A stretch of 64,000 bases of DNA, taken from positions 1 through 64,000 of the forward strand of contig HF988734.1 of assembly GCA_000431235.1 (NCBI GenBank), in the 5' to 3' direction. Below, one piece after another: positions 17,413 through 27,006 of this stretch (positions are counted from its first letter, which is position 1; each line of letters begins with the position of its first letter). A program made the position numbers and the translations under genes. Source of the stretch: Coprobacillus sp. CAG:698. GTDB taxonomy: Bacteria; Bacillota_I; Bacilli_A; ML615J-28; CAG-698. The notes below the pieces were generated by a model that saw only the letters and a program-made list of their open reading frames with translations, did no database searches and was not told where the DNA came from.

Positions 17413-20400
17413 ATGAAAAAGATTATTAATATATTAGTATTAGTATTTATAATGCTTTTAACTTTTGGATGTGATAAAAGTAAAGACATTAAAATACTTC
17501 TTGAAAGCGAAGAAATTGAAATCAAAGTAAATCAAGAAGTTGACTTTAAGAAATATTTTGAAGTATATGTTGCTAATAGTAAAGTAGTTGTTGTTGATGA
17601 ATATCTAACAAGTAATGTTGATATAACTAAACCTGGAGATTATGAAGTTACTTTAACATTTGAAAATGTATCAAAAACACTAAAAGTTAAAGTTATTAAC
17701 AAACAAATTGAAATACTTTTATCAGAAGATGAAATAAATGTTTATGTAAATTCAAACTTTGATTACAAGAAATATTTTAAAGTTTTAATAGATGAACAAG
17801 AAGTAAATCTAGAAAATGATAAAAATGTTCACTTTGAAAGTAATGTTGATATAACTAAACCTGGAGATTATGAAGTTACTTTAACATTTGAAAATGTATC
17901 CAAAACACTAAAGGTTAAAGTTATCGAAGAAGAAAAATATCTTGAAATAACAGATAGTATTAAAGTACTAAATCCTGGTGATGAACATAAACTAGAATAT
18001 AAAACAAATGAAGAAAATGTAGAATTTAGTTCAAATAACGAAAAAGTTGCTACAGTTACAAGTGAAGGTGTTGTTAAGGCTTTAGAAATTGGAACTGTAA
18101 CTATTACAATAACAGGAAGTGGTTCAAGCTCATCAATTACAATTGAAGTAAAAGACGTTGAAAAAGTTGATTTATCAAAAGCATTTAATAAACTTGTTGA
18201 TAAGAAAAAATGGAACTTTAAACTTATTTTTACAACATTAATTGAAGAAGTAAGTCAAGTTATTAGTGACCAATATTCTTATGATGGTGAAAATATAATT
18301 TATACATATGAATATGATGGATATAATTATGTTGATTACTTAATAACAGATAATGGTGTTAAATATTATTATACTAGCGAAGAAGCTAAATATGTAAAAT
18401 ATGCTGAAGGAACAAGTAACTATAAATTATTAAGCCAATACATCACCGACATTGACTTTTCTAAACTTCTTACTTATTCAGTAATAAAGAAAGGTGATGT
18501 GTATTATTTTGAAAATCCAAAAACAGTAAATGACGAAATCTTAGGTGAATATGAGTCTAATTATACTGTGGAAAGTGTTGCTATAGAACTTAATAATGAT
18601 TATGTTTCCAAAATGACTTTCACTTGTAAAGTATTTGACGAAGGAACAAATAAATATTATACATATATTGATACAATTGAAATATATGATTATGATAAAG
18701 TTACTATTGATATTGAAAAAGTCAAAAAACTAGTTCAAGAAGAAGTAATCGTAACAGAAGGAAAAAAATCAGTATTTCTAGATCAAGACCTAAAAGTATC
18801 TAGTTCTAGTCCTGAATATACAGCAGATAAACTTGCTAATTCTTATGATAATATTCGTGGAGTGCAATTCTTACAAAATGTAGGAAATGTAAAAATCACA
18901 TCTAAAAAATCATATGAGGATGTAAAGAGTATTACACTTGTTCTCGCTACAAATCAAGAATTAGGTGCTAAAGTTAAAGTCAAGGTTGGTTCAGTATATT
19001 TAAAATGTAATGGCCAAGAAGAAGTTACAATCTCAAAAACTAATTTTAATGAAACGGTTACAGTAACATTTACGGCAAATGATTTACTAGATGGTGTTAT
19101 TGAAGTAGAGTTGATACCTACTTCCACAAAAAAATCTATCTATATCAAATCAATAGCATTTGCAAGTACCGGAAGCGGAAGTGAAGCAAATGAATACATG
19201 GAAAAACAAAACTATGATTCAAAAACATTTAATCATAACACTTTACAAGATTATATCAAAGAAAGTGATGATTCTATAGGCTTACCTAGTGAAGGAAACA
19301 TCAATGTTTTAGTAGTTCCTGTACAATTTAAGGAATATAAAAAATATACAAACGAACAATTACAAAATTTAAATAAAGCTTTTAACGGAACAGTAGAAGA
19401 TACTGGATGGCAAAGCGTAAAAACATATTATCAAACATCATCTTTTGGAAAATTAAATATGACATTTGATATCGTAGATCCAGTAGATTTATCAAATTCA
19501 GTTAGTTATTATGAAAAATATTCTAAACAAGTAATTTGGGATGATGGAACGCAAGATACAAAAGATGGGTCAATGCTAATACTAGAAGAAGTATTGGGTA
19601 AGTTAGATCCAGAAATGGATTTAACAAAATATGATAATGACAACGATAAAGTCATTGATGGAGTATATTTAATATACAATAATGAAGTAGATTATGATGG
19701 CGATTTCTACTGGGCTTATGTTTCATGGTATTCACAACCTGATGAAAAGACATATGATGGATTATCAGCATATTATTATTTATTTGCAAGTTATTATTTT
19801 GTTGATGAAGATACAGAAACAGGCTATAAATATGAAGGCATTATAAAAGGATTAAAACTTAACTCAACAACTTTTATTCATGAAACTGGCCATATGCTTT
19901 CAATGGATGACTATTACGATTATAACAAAGGTGAAGGTAGTGATAGAGGTCTAGGTGGTGCAGCAATGATGGATAATGCTTATGGTGACCATGATTCGTA
20001 CACAAAAACAATAATGGGATGGGTAACACCAACAATTATTACAGAAACTAAAACAATAACTATCAAAGACTTTGAATCAAGTGGTGATGTAATTTTAGTA
20101 CCATTAAAATTTAATAACTCATATATGTCAGAATATCTATTAATAGATTTATATACAAATACTGGTTTAAATAAACTTCATGGCGATATGACTTATCTAT
20201 ATGGTTTATGTCAATATGGAGTTAGAATATATCATATTTCCTCTGATATTGAAAAACCATATAATGATAGTTATGGATCATTCACAACAAACAACAATTC
20301 AATGTCTGAATATGCTTTAATAAAATTAATTGAAGCTGATGGCGATACAAACTTTGAATCAAGTGAAGGATATGCATCATCAACAGACCTTTGGCTTGCT

Positions 20401-20526
20401 AATACGTCATTACAAGATGTATTTCCTAAGTATACTAGAAATGATGGAAAACTAATTAATTTTAATATTAAAATTAATAGTGTAAACATAAATGAAGCTA
20501 GTATTACAATTGAATATATGAATTAG
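17413..20526 (+). CDS. Lipoprotein with Ig-like domains and M6-type zinc metalloprotease domain
   Basis: 1,037 residues. Lipobox TFGC (Cys20). Two near-identical Ig-like modules (each ending KPGDYEVTLTFENVSKTLKV, near residues 67-95 and 143-171) precede a Big_2 module (about 177-252), a beta-rich middle (about 255-590) and a metalloprotease domain (about 615-930). The zinc site is HETGH at 823-827, followed by D832 and D833, in the pattern of M6 immune-inhibitor-A-like peptidases; the YYQTSSFGKL segment before it is also typical. The protein should be tethered outside the cell and cleave proteins or act on host or mucosal substrates (inference). GGAGG precedes ATG, 14 bases after truA. Confidence 0.85.
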   Translation: MKKIINILVLVFIMLLTFGCDKSKDIKILLESEEIEIKVNQEVDFKKYFEVYVANSKVVVVDEYLTSNVDITKPGDYEVTLTFENVSKTLKVKVINKQIEILLSEDEINVYVNSNFDYKKYFKVLIDEQEVNLENDKNVHFESNVDITKPGDYEVTLTFENVSKTLKVKVIEEEKYLEITDSIKVLNPGDEHKLEYKTNEENVEFSSNNEKVATVTSEGVVKALEIGTVTITITGSGSSSSITIEVKDVEKVDLSKAFNKLVDKKKWNFKLIFTTLIEEVSQVISDQYSYDGENIIYTYEYDGYNYVDYLITDNGVKYYYTSEEAKYVKYAEGTSNYKLLSQYITDIDFSKLLTYSVIKKGDVYYFENPKTVNDEILGEYESNYTVESVAIELNNDYVSKMTFTCKVFDEGTNKYYTYIDTIEIYDYDKVTIDIEKVKKLVQEEVIVTEGKKSVFLDQDLKVSSSSPEYTADKLANSYDNIRGVQFLQNVGNVKITSKKSYEDVKSITLVLATNQELGAKVKVKVGSVYLKCNGQEEVTISKTNFNETVTVTFTANDLLDGVIEVELIPTSTKKSIYIKSIAFASTGSGSEANEYMEKQNYDSKTFNHNTLQDYIKESDDSIGLPSEGNINVLVVPVQFKEYKKYTNEQLQNLNKAFNGTVEDTGWQSVKTYYQTSSFGKLNMTFDIVDPVDLSNSVSYYEKYSKQVIWDDGTQDTKDGSMLILEEVLGKLDPEMDLTKYDNDNDKVIDGVYLIYNNEVDYDGDFYWAYVSWYSQPDEKTYDGLSAYYYLFASYYFVDEDTETGYKYEGIIKGLKLNSTTFIHETGHMLSMDDYYDYNKGEGSDRGLGGAAMMDNAYGDHDSYTKTIMGWVTPTIITETKTITIKDFESSGDVILVPLKFNNSYMSEYLLIDLYTNTGLNKLHGDMTYLYGLCQYGVRIYHISSDIEKPYNDSYGSFTTNNNSMSEYALIKLIEADGDTNFESSEGYASSTDLWLANTSLQDVFPKYTRNDGKLINFNIKINSVNINEASITIEYMN
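17611..17924 (+). repeat. Near-identical 86-base direct repeat inside the metalloprotease gene
   Basis: 17611-17696 and 17839-17924 differ at about three positions. Their spacing of 228 bases keeps the reading frame. They encode the C-terminal halves of the two Ig-like modules, whereas the N-terminal halves are well diverged, which suggests recent gene conversion or partial duplication. Confidence 0.85.
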
Positions 20527-20551
20527 GACTTTTATTGTCCTTTTTCTTTTG
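20525..20551 (+). terminator. Terminator after the metalloprotease gene
   Basis: AGGAC pairs with GTCCT around a seven-base loop, followed by TTTTCTTTT. The stem begins within the TAG stop. Confidence 0.7.
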
Positions 20552-20554
20552 CAT

Positions 20555-20583
20555 TTGACAACAATTATACATAATAGTATAAT
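20555..20583 (+). promoter_or_regulatory. Consensus sigma-A promoter of the second 5'-nucleotidase gene
   Basis: TTGACA, exactly 17 bases, TATAAT: a perfect match to both consensus boxes. Confidence 0.85.
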
Positions 20584-20614
20584 ACACATAAATTAATGTT
20601 AAAGAGGTTTGATT

Positions 20615-22273
20615 ATGAGAACAAAAATTAAAATGCTTAGTTTGGGATTATTAGTTATGATATTGTTATGTATAATGGTATCTTGTGAGAAAAAAATCAT
20701 AAGTAGCGACATAGTAATACTTTATACTAATGATGTTCACTGTAAAATAGATGAAAAAATAGGTTATGCTGGGTTAGCAAGTTATAAAAACTATGTAAAA
20801 ACGAAGACTGATTATGTTACCTTAGTAGATTGTGGAGATGCAATCCAAGGTGATGCAATTGGAACTATCTCTAAGGGTGAACTTATAATAGACTTAATGA
20901 ACGAAGTAGGATATGATTACGCTATATTAGGTAATCATGAATTTGATTATGGAATAGACCAATTATCAAACTTAATAAATAAATCTAAGGCTACATATTT
21001 AGGATGTAATCTTGAGTATAGTGGAACTAAAACAAATAAATTATCAAATGTTAAAAGGTATGAGATAAAAGAATATGATGATAAAAAAGTAGCATATATA
21101 GGCGTAAGTACTCCTGACACATTAGTGTCATCAAATCCGACTAACTTTAAAGAAGACAATGAATTTGTTTATGGATTTTTTGGTGAATCTAATGAAAAAT
21201 TCTATGATAGAGTTCAAGACACAATCGATGAATGCAAAAACAAAGGTGCAGATTATGTTGTTATTTTATCACATTTAGGTGATGAAGTAGGAGTAAGTGG
21301 TATTACATCGATGTCTTTAATTGAAAACACAAAAGGAATAGATGTCTGCTTAGATGCACATAGTCATCACGCTTTCTCAACAAAGCTTATAGAAAATAAA
21401 GATAAAAAGAAAGTATTACTATCACAAACTGGAACACAATTAGATGCTATAGGGCAACTAGTAATAACACATGATGGTTTCCTTACAACAAGCTTAATAA
21501 CTGATTATACTGATAAAGATACAAAAGTTAATAATAAGATTGAAGAGGTTAGAAAAACATGCAATGAAATATTAAAAGAAAAAATAGCCACAAGTGATAT
21601 TTCATTATCTATAGCAGATACTGAAGGCGTAAGAATGGTTCGTAACCGTGAAACCACAATTGGCTCATTCTGTGCAGACGCCTATAGACTAGTTACAGAA
21701 GCTGATATAGCATGTGTAAATGGAGGAGGAATTAGAGCAAGTTTGCCTCAAGGTGAAATAACATACGAAGATATAATCGCCATTCATCCATTTGGAAATA
21801 TGATTTGTGTTGTTGAAGCAACAGGGCAAGAGATACTAGATATGTTAGAGGTAGCCTCACGTAACACTGAATTAGTATACAAAAAAGATGGTCTTGCATA
21901 TGGTGAAAACGGAGGTTTCTTACAAGTGTCAGGTATAAAATATACAATTGATACAAGTATTAAATCAAGTGTTGTCTTTGATGAAAAAGGATTCTTTAAA
22001 GAAATAAATGGTAAACGAAGAGTTTGTGATGTTTATGTACTAAGTGGTAACGACTATACTTTAATTGATGTTAATAAAACATACACTTTAGCATCAAATA
22101 ATTATATTATTAAAAATGGTGGCGATGGTATTAATATGTTTATGGATAATAAATTAATACAAGATGAGACACTAATTGATAATCAAGTGTTAATCACATA
22201 TATACGTGATATATTAGGTGGTAAAGTTGGCGATAAATATTCAACAACACAAAATAGAATAATAATAAAATAA
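20615..22273 (+). CDS. 5'-nucleotidase / UDP-sugar hydrolase-type lipoprotein (short form)
   Basis: 552 residues from ATG 20615, with AGAGG correctly spaced; an in-frame TTG at 20609 overlaps that site. Signal peptide with Cys24 in MVSC. Metallophosphatase motifs: TNDVH, DCGDAIQGD, GNHEFDYG and the metal-binding HSHH (where many relatives have GHSH). The C-terminal substrate domain has NGGGIRA and HPFGN. It likely hydrolyses extracellular nucleotides for salvage. It is a paralogue of the gene at 3744 but lacks that protein's long N-terminal beta-rich region. A consensus promoter and flanking terminators make it a single-gene unit. Confidence 0.92.
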   Translation: MRTKIKMLSLGLLVMILLCIMVSCEKKIISSDIVILYTNDVHCKIDEKIGYAGLASYKNYVKTKTDYVTLVDCGDAIQGDAIGTISKGELIIDLMNEVGYDYAILGNHEFDYGIDQLSNLINKSKATYLGCNLEYSGTKTNKLSNVKRYEIKEYDDKKVAYIGVSTPDTLVSSNPTNFKEDNEFVYGFFGESNEKFYDRVQDTIDECKNKGADYVVILSHLGDEVGVSGITSMSLIENTKGIDVCLDAHSHHAFSTKLIENKDKKKVLLSQTGTQLDAIGQLVITHDGFLTTSLITDYTDKDTKVNNKIEEVRKTCNEILKEKIATSDISLSIADTEGVRMVRNRETTIGSFCADAYRLVTEADIACVNGGGIRASLPQGEITYEDIIAIHPFGNMICVVEATGQEILDMLEVASRNTELVYKKDGLAYGENGGFLQVSGIKYTIDTSIKSSVVFDEKGFFKEINGKRRVCDVYVLSGNDYTLIDVNKTYTLASNNYIIKNGGDGINMFMDNKLIQDETLIDNQVLITYIRDILGGKVGDKYSTTQNRIIIK

Positions 22274-22281
22274 AGGATTTT

Positions 22282-22320
22282 AAAAGGTTATATAGGTTTT
22301 ATCTATTAACCTTTTTTAAA
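22282..22320 (+). terminator. Terminator after the second 5'-nucleotidase gene
   Basis: AAAAGGTTA plus ATAG pairs with CTAT plus TAACCTTTT (a small bulge) and ends in a T-rich tract. Confidence 0.7.
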
Positions 22321-22378
22321 ATAATTGTCACCAATTTATAACATTAAATGTCTTATAGGTAAAAGGAGGCAGAATGTT

Positions 22379-23272
22379 ATGAAGAACATTTGGGAAAAAA
22401 TTATCTATTTATTCACAGCTATAGCATGTTTGTTTTCTATTGGATGTAAAGAGGAAAAAGATGAAAAAAGCAAAACTAGCGTAAAACAAGAAGAAATGAA
22501 CGAAAAGAATAATCTTGTTATTACAAATGAAAAAGAATTACCAGGTTTAAGGGCTAAAATTTATGGTCAGGACATTGAAAAAGTAAATATCTTTATGACG
22601 CTAGTCTATGAAAATGGTGAAATTGATGACGACGAATTAGTCAGATATCATAAAGAAAATCAAGAGAAAGTGCTTTCGGAAAATGGTTTAGATATATATG
22701 ATGACTATAGAATAAAACAATACTACTCAAATAATGTATATTATAATATTCCATATAGTAATTGGAATGAAAACATAAAGAGTGATTTCGAAAAAGCAAA
22801 ACAAAAAATGAAGATTACATATATTTCTAAGTATAACACAATTTATGCAAGTTTACCTAGTAGTAGTAATCTTGAAAAGGTTGATTATAAAGAACTAAAT
22901 GTTAAAGAAAATATTAAACCAGGTATTTATTTTACATATGATGAATATGCTAAGGAAAATCAGGCATTTATCGATAAAAATGTATTTGAAGATTATAATC
23001 TTGTTATAACAAAAACATTATCTGTGCCATATATGAATATTAAAAAAGAAATAAATGAAGTATATATGAATAATAATACTTTAGAAATATGTGAAAAAAC
23101 ATATGAACCTTTAGTTACAATGTGTGCTGAAAAAACATATAATTATGTTCTTTTAGTTCCTAAGAGATATAATATTAAAGATGTTAAAGTAAATAGTATT
23201 ATTAGTTTTGATAAAATCAAAGGTATAAGAGATGCATATTATAAAACCTACACATTGAATGAAAAGAGATAA
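22379..23272 (+). CDS. Lipoprotein of unknown function
   Basis: 297 residues from ATG 22379, preceded by AAAAGGAGG; an upstream in-frame TTG at 22325 has no ribosome site. Lipobox SIGC gives Cys23, followed by a Lys/Glu-rich linker and a mixed alpha/beta body rich in Tyr, Asn and Lys. I recognise no domain. It is flanked by a 5'-nucleotidase and a serpin, both lipoproteins. It is followed by a weak hairpin (GGTTATG with CATAACC, about 23280-23304) without a clear T tract, so readthrough into the serpin gene is possible. Confidence 0.75.
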   Translation: MKNIWEKIIYLFTAIACLFSIGCKEEKDEKSKTSVKQEEMNEKNNLVITNEKELPGLRAKIYGQDIEKVNIFMTLVYENGEIDDDELVRYHKENQEKVLSENGLDIYDDYRIKQYYSNNVYYNIPYSNWNENIKSDFEKAKQKMKITYISKYNTIYASLPSSSNLEKVDYKELNVKENIKPGIYFTYDEYAKENQAFIDKNVFEDYNLVITKTLSVPYMNIKKEINEVYMNNNTLEICEKTYEPLVTMCAEKTYNYVLLVPKRYNIKDVKVNSIISFDKIKGIRDAYYKTYTLNEKR

Positions 23273-23332
23273 AGTGAAATGGTTATGTAGATAAATGCAT
23301 AACCTTATAAATTATATAAGGAGGATATTTAA

Positions 23333-24565
23333 ATGAAAAAATTAGGAAAGATTATGAGCCTATACTTACTGCTTGCCTTGTTTGTTGGTTTATTTGCTTG
23401 TTCTGATAGATTATTTACTGAAAGAAAAATAATGTCTAGTGAACTTACAAGTAATGTCCAAACAAGAGAAATTAAGGTTAAGGATATAGATATAACTTTC
23501 GAAAATATTTACAGCGAATTTGCTGTGAAGATGATGAAAGAGTTATATGAAGAAGAAAATACTTGTATATCTCCACTTTCAATAGCTGCTGCTTTTGGTA
23601 TGGTTACAAATGGCGCAAATGGAAAAACAAAAGATGAATTGGAGTCATTACTAGGAACTGATGTCCAAACATTTAATTCTTATTTTGCATCATTAATGAG
23701 TAAAAATGGAAAAAGTAAGAAATTATATCTAGCAAATTCGATATGGAGTCGAAAAGATGAAGTAACAGTCAAAGATGAATTTTTAGATATTGTTAAGAAT
23801 AATTATCATGCTCAAGTTTATTCATCAGAATTTGATGATAATACAGTAAAAGATATCAATAATTGGGTTTATAACAATACACGAGGTGGTATTGGCAATA
23901 TAATCGAAAAAATTGAACCTTATGAAATACTTTTCTTAATTAATGCTCTTGATTTTGAGTCAGAATGGAAAGAAAAATTTGAGAAGAATGAAATCGTAAA
24001 TAAAACATTCCATGGATTACAAAGTGAAAAAGAAGTTTCTATGATGTTCGCTACAGAACATACTTATATTGAGTCTAAAAATGCCAAAGGATTTATAAAA
24101 TCATATGCAGATGAGGATTATAAATTTGCTGCTCTACTTCCAAACGAAGATATATCAATCAAAGAATATATGAATTCTCTTACTGGCGAAGAACTCAATA
24201 AAATATTAGCAAATGCACAAAAAGAGTCTATTAGAATAGGCCTACCTAAATTTGATTTTGAAAACACATTTGATATGAAACCAACTCTAAAGAAACTAGG
24301 AGTAAATGAAGCATTTGAAGAATATGGTGATTTCACTAATCTTGGAACTAGTAAAAATGGAATTATGTATATAGGAAGCGTTATTCATAAAACACACATT
24401 TCAGTAGATGAGATGAAAACAAAAGCAAGTGCGGTAACAAGTATTGGGATGACAAATGATTCAGCAGTAATGTTAAAACCAATTATTCTTGATAAACCAT
24501 TTATCTATATGATACTTGATAAAAATAATTTACCTATATTTATTGGTGCAATTGTAAACTTTTAA
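23333..24565 (+). CDS. Serpin (serine/cysteine protease inhibitor) lipoprotein
   Basis: 410 residues: lipobox FAC (Cys23) and a full serpin fold of about 370 residues. Recognisable segments are N-terminal CISPLSIAAAFGMVTNGANGKT, the breach/shutter region, and the C-terminal DKPFIYMILDKNNLPIFIGAIVNF-like signature (residues 387-410). The reactive loop is about 360-380. Its hinge KTKASAVT fits the inhibitory pattern except that the usual P15 Gly is Lys. Counting from the hinge Glu as P17, the scissile bond falls at Asp-Ser (P1 Asp), unusual and reminiscent of CrmA-type serpins. Strong AAGGAGGA start. Gut bacterial serpins inhibit host proteases; that role here is inference. Confidence 0.93.
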   Translation: MKKLGKIMSLYLLLALFVGLFACSDRLFTERKIMSSELTSNVQTREIKVKDIDITFENIYSEFAVKMMKELYEEENTCISPLSIAAAFGMVTNGANGKTKDELESLLGTDVQTFNSYFASLMSKNGKSKKLYLANSIWSRKDEVTVKDEFLDIVKNNYHAQVYSSEFDDNTVKDINNWVYNNTRGGIGNIIEKIEPYEILFLINALDFESEWKEKFEKNEIVNKTFHGLQSEKEVSMMFATEHTYIESKNAKGFIKSYADEDYKFAALLPNEDISIKEYMNSLTGEELNKILANAQKESIRIGLPKFDFENTFDMKPTLKKLGVNEAFEEYGDFTNLGTSKNGIMYIGSVIHKTHISVDEMKTKASAVTSIGMTNDSAVMLKPIILDKPFIYMILDKNNLPIFIGAIVNF

Positions 24566-24636
24566 ATGATTGTTTTATATAAAATCTATATTTTATATTT
24601 TAAACCTTATAATTAAGCAAAAATTACAATTAGTTG

Positions 24637-24665
24637 TTGAAATATCTTCTTTGTTATTATACAAT
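24637..24665 (+). promoter_or_regulatory. Promoter of the BamE-like lipoprotein gene
   Basis: TTGAAA, a 17-base spacer and TACAAT, 50 bases before the ATG. Confidence 0.65.
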
Positions 24666-24715
24666 ATAGGCATGATAGTGCATTTTAAATTATATGGAAC
24701 AATGGAGGTAATGAA

Positions 24716-25144
24716 ATGAAAAAAATAGCTATAGTTGTAATTTATGTATTTTTGGCAATTATACTATGCTCATGTAAAAGAAATCTAAATATTGAAAAAG
24801 GAATGAGTTATAGTGAATTTATGGAACAAACAAAAGGTTTATCATTATTTCAATTTGGTAAGTATGCTTGCTATGAAGAAAATAATGCTAACTTGGTTAT
24901 AGAATTTGGAGAGAATGATGATAATAATTCTATAATTGTAAATTATCAAAGATTTCCAAAAAGAAAAGTGTCTTTAAAAGATAAAGATAAAATAAAAAAG
25001 GGTATGACAATTTATGAAGTTGTGGAAATATTAGGTACACCTAGTGGAATAGTAACTTCTGGGCTAATTGTAGTAGCTTTTCCAATAAGTTATAAAGATA
25101 TGATTACGGTTCAATTTAACGATAATTTAGTAGTAATTGGTTAA
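24716..25144 (+). CDS. Small lipoprotein with BamE/SmpA-like fold
   Basis: 142 residues with a signal peptide and lipobox ILCSC (Cys20 as the lipidated Cys). The second half has the motif KIKKGMTIYEVVEILGTPSG, typical of SmpA/OmlA/BLIP-like small domains, and a weaker first copy, IEKGMSYSEFMEQTKG, near residue 25, so the protein is probably a tandem of two such folds. In Gram-positive bacteria these are surface lipoproteins of unknown partner. AATGGAGG precedes the ATG. It has its own promoter and terminator. Confidence 0.75.
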   Translation: MKKIAIVVIYVFLAIILCSCKRNLNIEKGMSYSEFMEQTKGLSLFQFGKYACYEENNANLVIEFGENDDNNSIIVNYQRFPKRKVSLKDKDKIKKGMTIYEVVEILGTPSGIVTSGLIVVAFPISYKDMITVQFNDNLVVIG

Positions 25145-25173
25145 ATTATAAAGTTAAGTTATTGTAAATACTA

Positions 25174-25222
25174 TTGAGTTAGTAAAACACAAGTGCGTAG
25201 TTTCACTAACTCTTTTATTTTT
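25174..25222 (+). terminator. Terminator after the BamE-like lipoprotein gene
   Basis: GAGTTAGT pairs with ACTAACTC around a 21-base loop, followed by TTTTATTTTT. No gene lies between here and 25357. Confidence 0.75.
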
Positions 25223-25356
25223 CAAATAAAAAAAGTTAAAATAGATGATAAAGTTTTAGACATAATTTGGAATATAGTCATGAAAAATTAACTTAATCAA
25301 AAAATCTCTTTATTTTTTTTAATAAATGTGAGATAATTAATAATAAGGTGAAAATT

Positions 25357-25989
25357 ATGAGTATAAAGTTTATAACAATCGAAGGTGGAGAAGGATCTGG
25401 TAAAACTAGTATTATCAAATTACTTCTCGAAGATTTGAAAAAAGAAAATATTGATGCTATCTCAACAAGAGAACCCGGAGGTAGTAAAATAGCTGAACAG
25501 ATACGTAATGTGATTCTTAATGTTGATAATGTTAATATGGATTATATGACTGAAGCTTTACTATATGCTGCAAGTCGTCGCCAACACTTAGAAGAAGTTG
25601 TAAAACCAGCTATTGATGATGGTAAACTTGTAATATGTGATAGATATATTGATTCTTCGCTTGCTTATCAAGGTTATGCTAGAAATTTGGGAATAGATAA
25701 TGTCTATAATATTAATATGTATGCTACAAATGGATTTCTTCCAGACCTTACAATTCTAATAGATATACCTCCTGAGGTGGGGTTAGAACGAATAAAAAAG
25801 AATAGTCGTGAAGTTGATCGTTTAGATTTAGAAAAAATGTCCTTTCATAAAAAAGTACATGAAGGATACTTACTAGTTTCTAAAAAGTTCCCATCAAGAA
25901 TTGTTATTGTAGATGGAAATAAACCTTTAGATGATGTATATAAAGATGTTAAGAAAATTATTGAAGAAAGGCTTAAATTAAGGAGTTAA
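25357..25989 (+). CDS. tmk: Thymidylate kinase
   Basis: 210 residues from ATG 25357, with AAGGTG six bases upstream; the GTG at 25348 is part of that site. P-loop GGEGSGKTS, the DR[YW] motif in CDRYIDSSLAYQG, and a TREPGG segment identify dTMP kinase, which makes dTDP for DNA synthesis. It leads a cluster tmk-holB-ricT-methyltransferase-TerB-like-rsmI-rubrerythrin. In Bacillus, a PII-like c-di-AMP receptor gene (darA/yaaQ) and yaaR separate tmk from holB; here only one base separates them. Confidence 0.97.
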   Translation: MSIKFITIEGGEGSGKTSIIKLLLEDLKKENIDAISTREPGGSKIAEQIRNVILNVDNVNMDYMTEALLYAASRRQHLEEVVKPAIDDGKLVICDRYIDSSLAYQGYARNLGIDNVYNINMYATNGFLPDLTILIDIPPEVGLERIKKNSREVDRLDLEKMSFHKKVHEGYLLVSKKFPSRIVIVDGNKPLDDVYKDVKKIIEERLKLRS

Positions 25990-25990
25990 T

Positions 25991-26992
25991 ATGGATTATA
26001 GTTTTTTATTAAAAACCCAAAGCAAAATTGTTAAGCTTTTTAATAATGGACTTAAAAAAGACAGATTAGCCCAGGTATACCTAATAGAAGGAATACAAGG
26101 AACTCCTAAAATGCAAGCAGCAATGTATCTTGCTAATATGATACTATGTGATACTCATGATTTCTGTGGGAAGTGCATTAATTGTAAACGTATTGAAGAA
26201 GGCGTTCATCCTCGTCTTTTCACACTTGAACCAATAAAAGCTGAAGGTGCAAGTGCAAGTATCAAAAAAGAACAAATAGATGCTCTAGAAGAAGAATTCT
26301 CATATAGTGGACTAGAAAAAGGACCACGAGTATTTATCATAAATGATATTGAAAAAGCAACATTGAGTGCTGAAAATAGTTTGCTTAAGTTTCTTGAGGA
26401 GATGAAAGAAAACTGTTACGGAGTTTTAATAACTTCAAATTTAAGCCAAGTATTAGAGACTATTAAATCGAGATGCCAAGTTGTTACTCTTGAAAGAATA
26501 AATAAAAATGTTTTAAAAGAAGCATATTTGAGTAAAGGAACAAATGAAGAATTAGCTCGTATATTATGTACACTAACAAATAATGTTAAAGAAGGATTAA
26601 CATTTTTAGAAGATGAAACAATTAATAAAATAATTTCTTTAGTCAGAAGTATTAATAGAACATTTTATAATAACGATGTTTCTGAGCTAACTATGAATGA
26701 CGAAGGTAAGTTTTTATTACAAGCACAAGATAAGAAATATCATCAAATATTTTTAGATTTGTTAATTACAATAACAAATGATGCTATTTACTATTTGCTT
26801 GGGGAAAAAGATAATATCGTTTTTGTTAATACGATTGAAGAACTTATGGAATACGATGTCGATAAAAGTAAGGTAGATTATAAAAATATATCTAAGCGAA
26901 TGGATATATTATTAGAGTGCCGTAGAAAAATAGAATACAATGTAAACATAGAATTATTGTATATGGATATGTTTATTAGATGTAATAAATAA
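25991..26992 (+). CDS. holB: DNA polymerase III subunit delta'
   Basis: 333 residues. It has an AAA+ fold of clamp-loader type, with the zinc-binding cysteines C50, C57, C60 and C63 (pattern C-x6-C-x2-C-x2-C) and the SRCQV segment after the sensor region. The P-loop is degenerate (EGIQGTPKMQ), as expected for delta', which does not hydrolyse ATP. It is part of the clamp-loader that places the beta clamp on DNA. It starts one base after the tmk stop, with AAATTAAGGAG just upstream, so the two are one transcript. Confidence 0.94.
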   Translation: MDYSFLLKTQSKIVKLFNNGLKKDRLAQVYLIEGIQGTPKMQAAMYLANMILCDTHDFCGKCINCKRIEEGVHPRLFTLEPIKAEGASASIKKEQIDALEEEFSYSGLEKGPRVFIINDIEKATLSAENSLLKFLEEMKENCYGVLITSNLSQVLETIKSRCQVVTLERINKNVLKEAYLSKGTNEELARILCTLTNNVKEGLTFLEDETINKIISLVRSINRTFYNNDVSELTMNDEGKFLLQAQDKKYHQIFLDLLITITNDAIYYLLGEKDNIVFVNTIEELMEYDVDKSKVDYKNISKRMDILLECRRKIEYNVNIELLYMDMFIRCNK

Positions 26993-27006
26993 ATGTGAGG
27001 TTAAAA

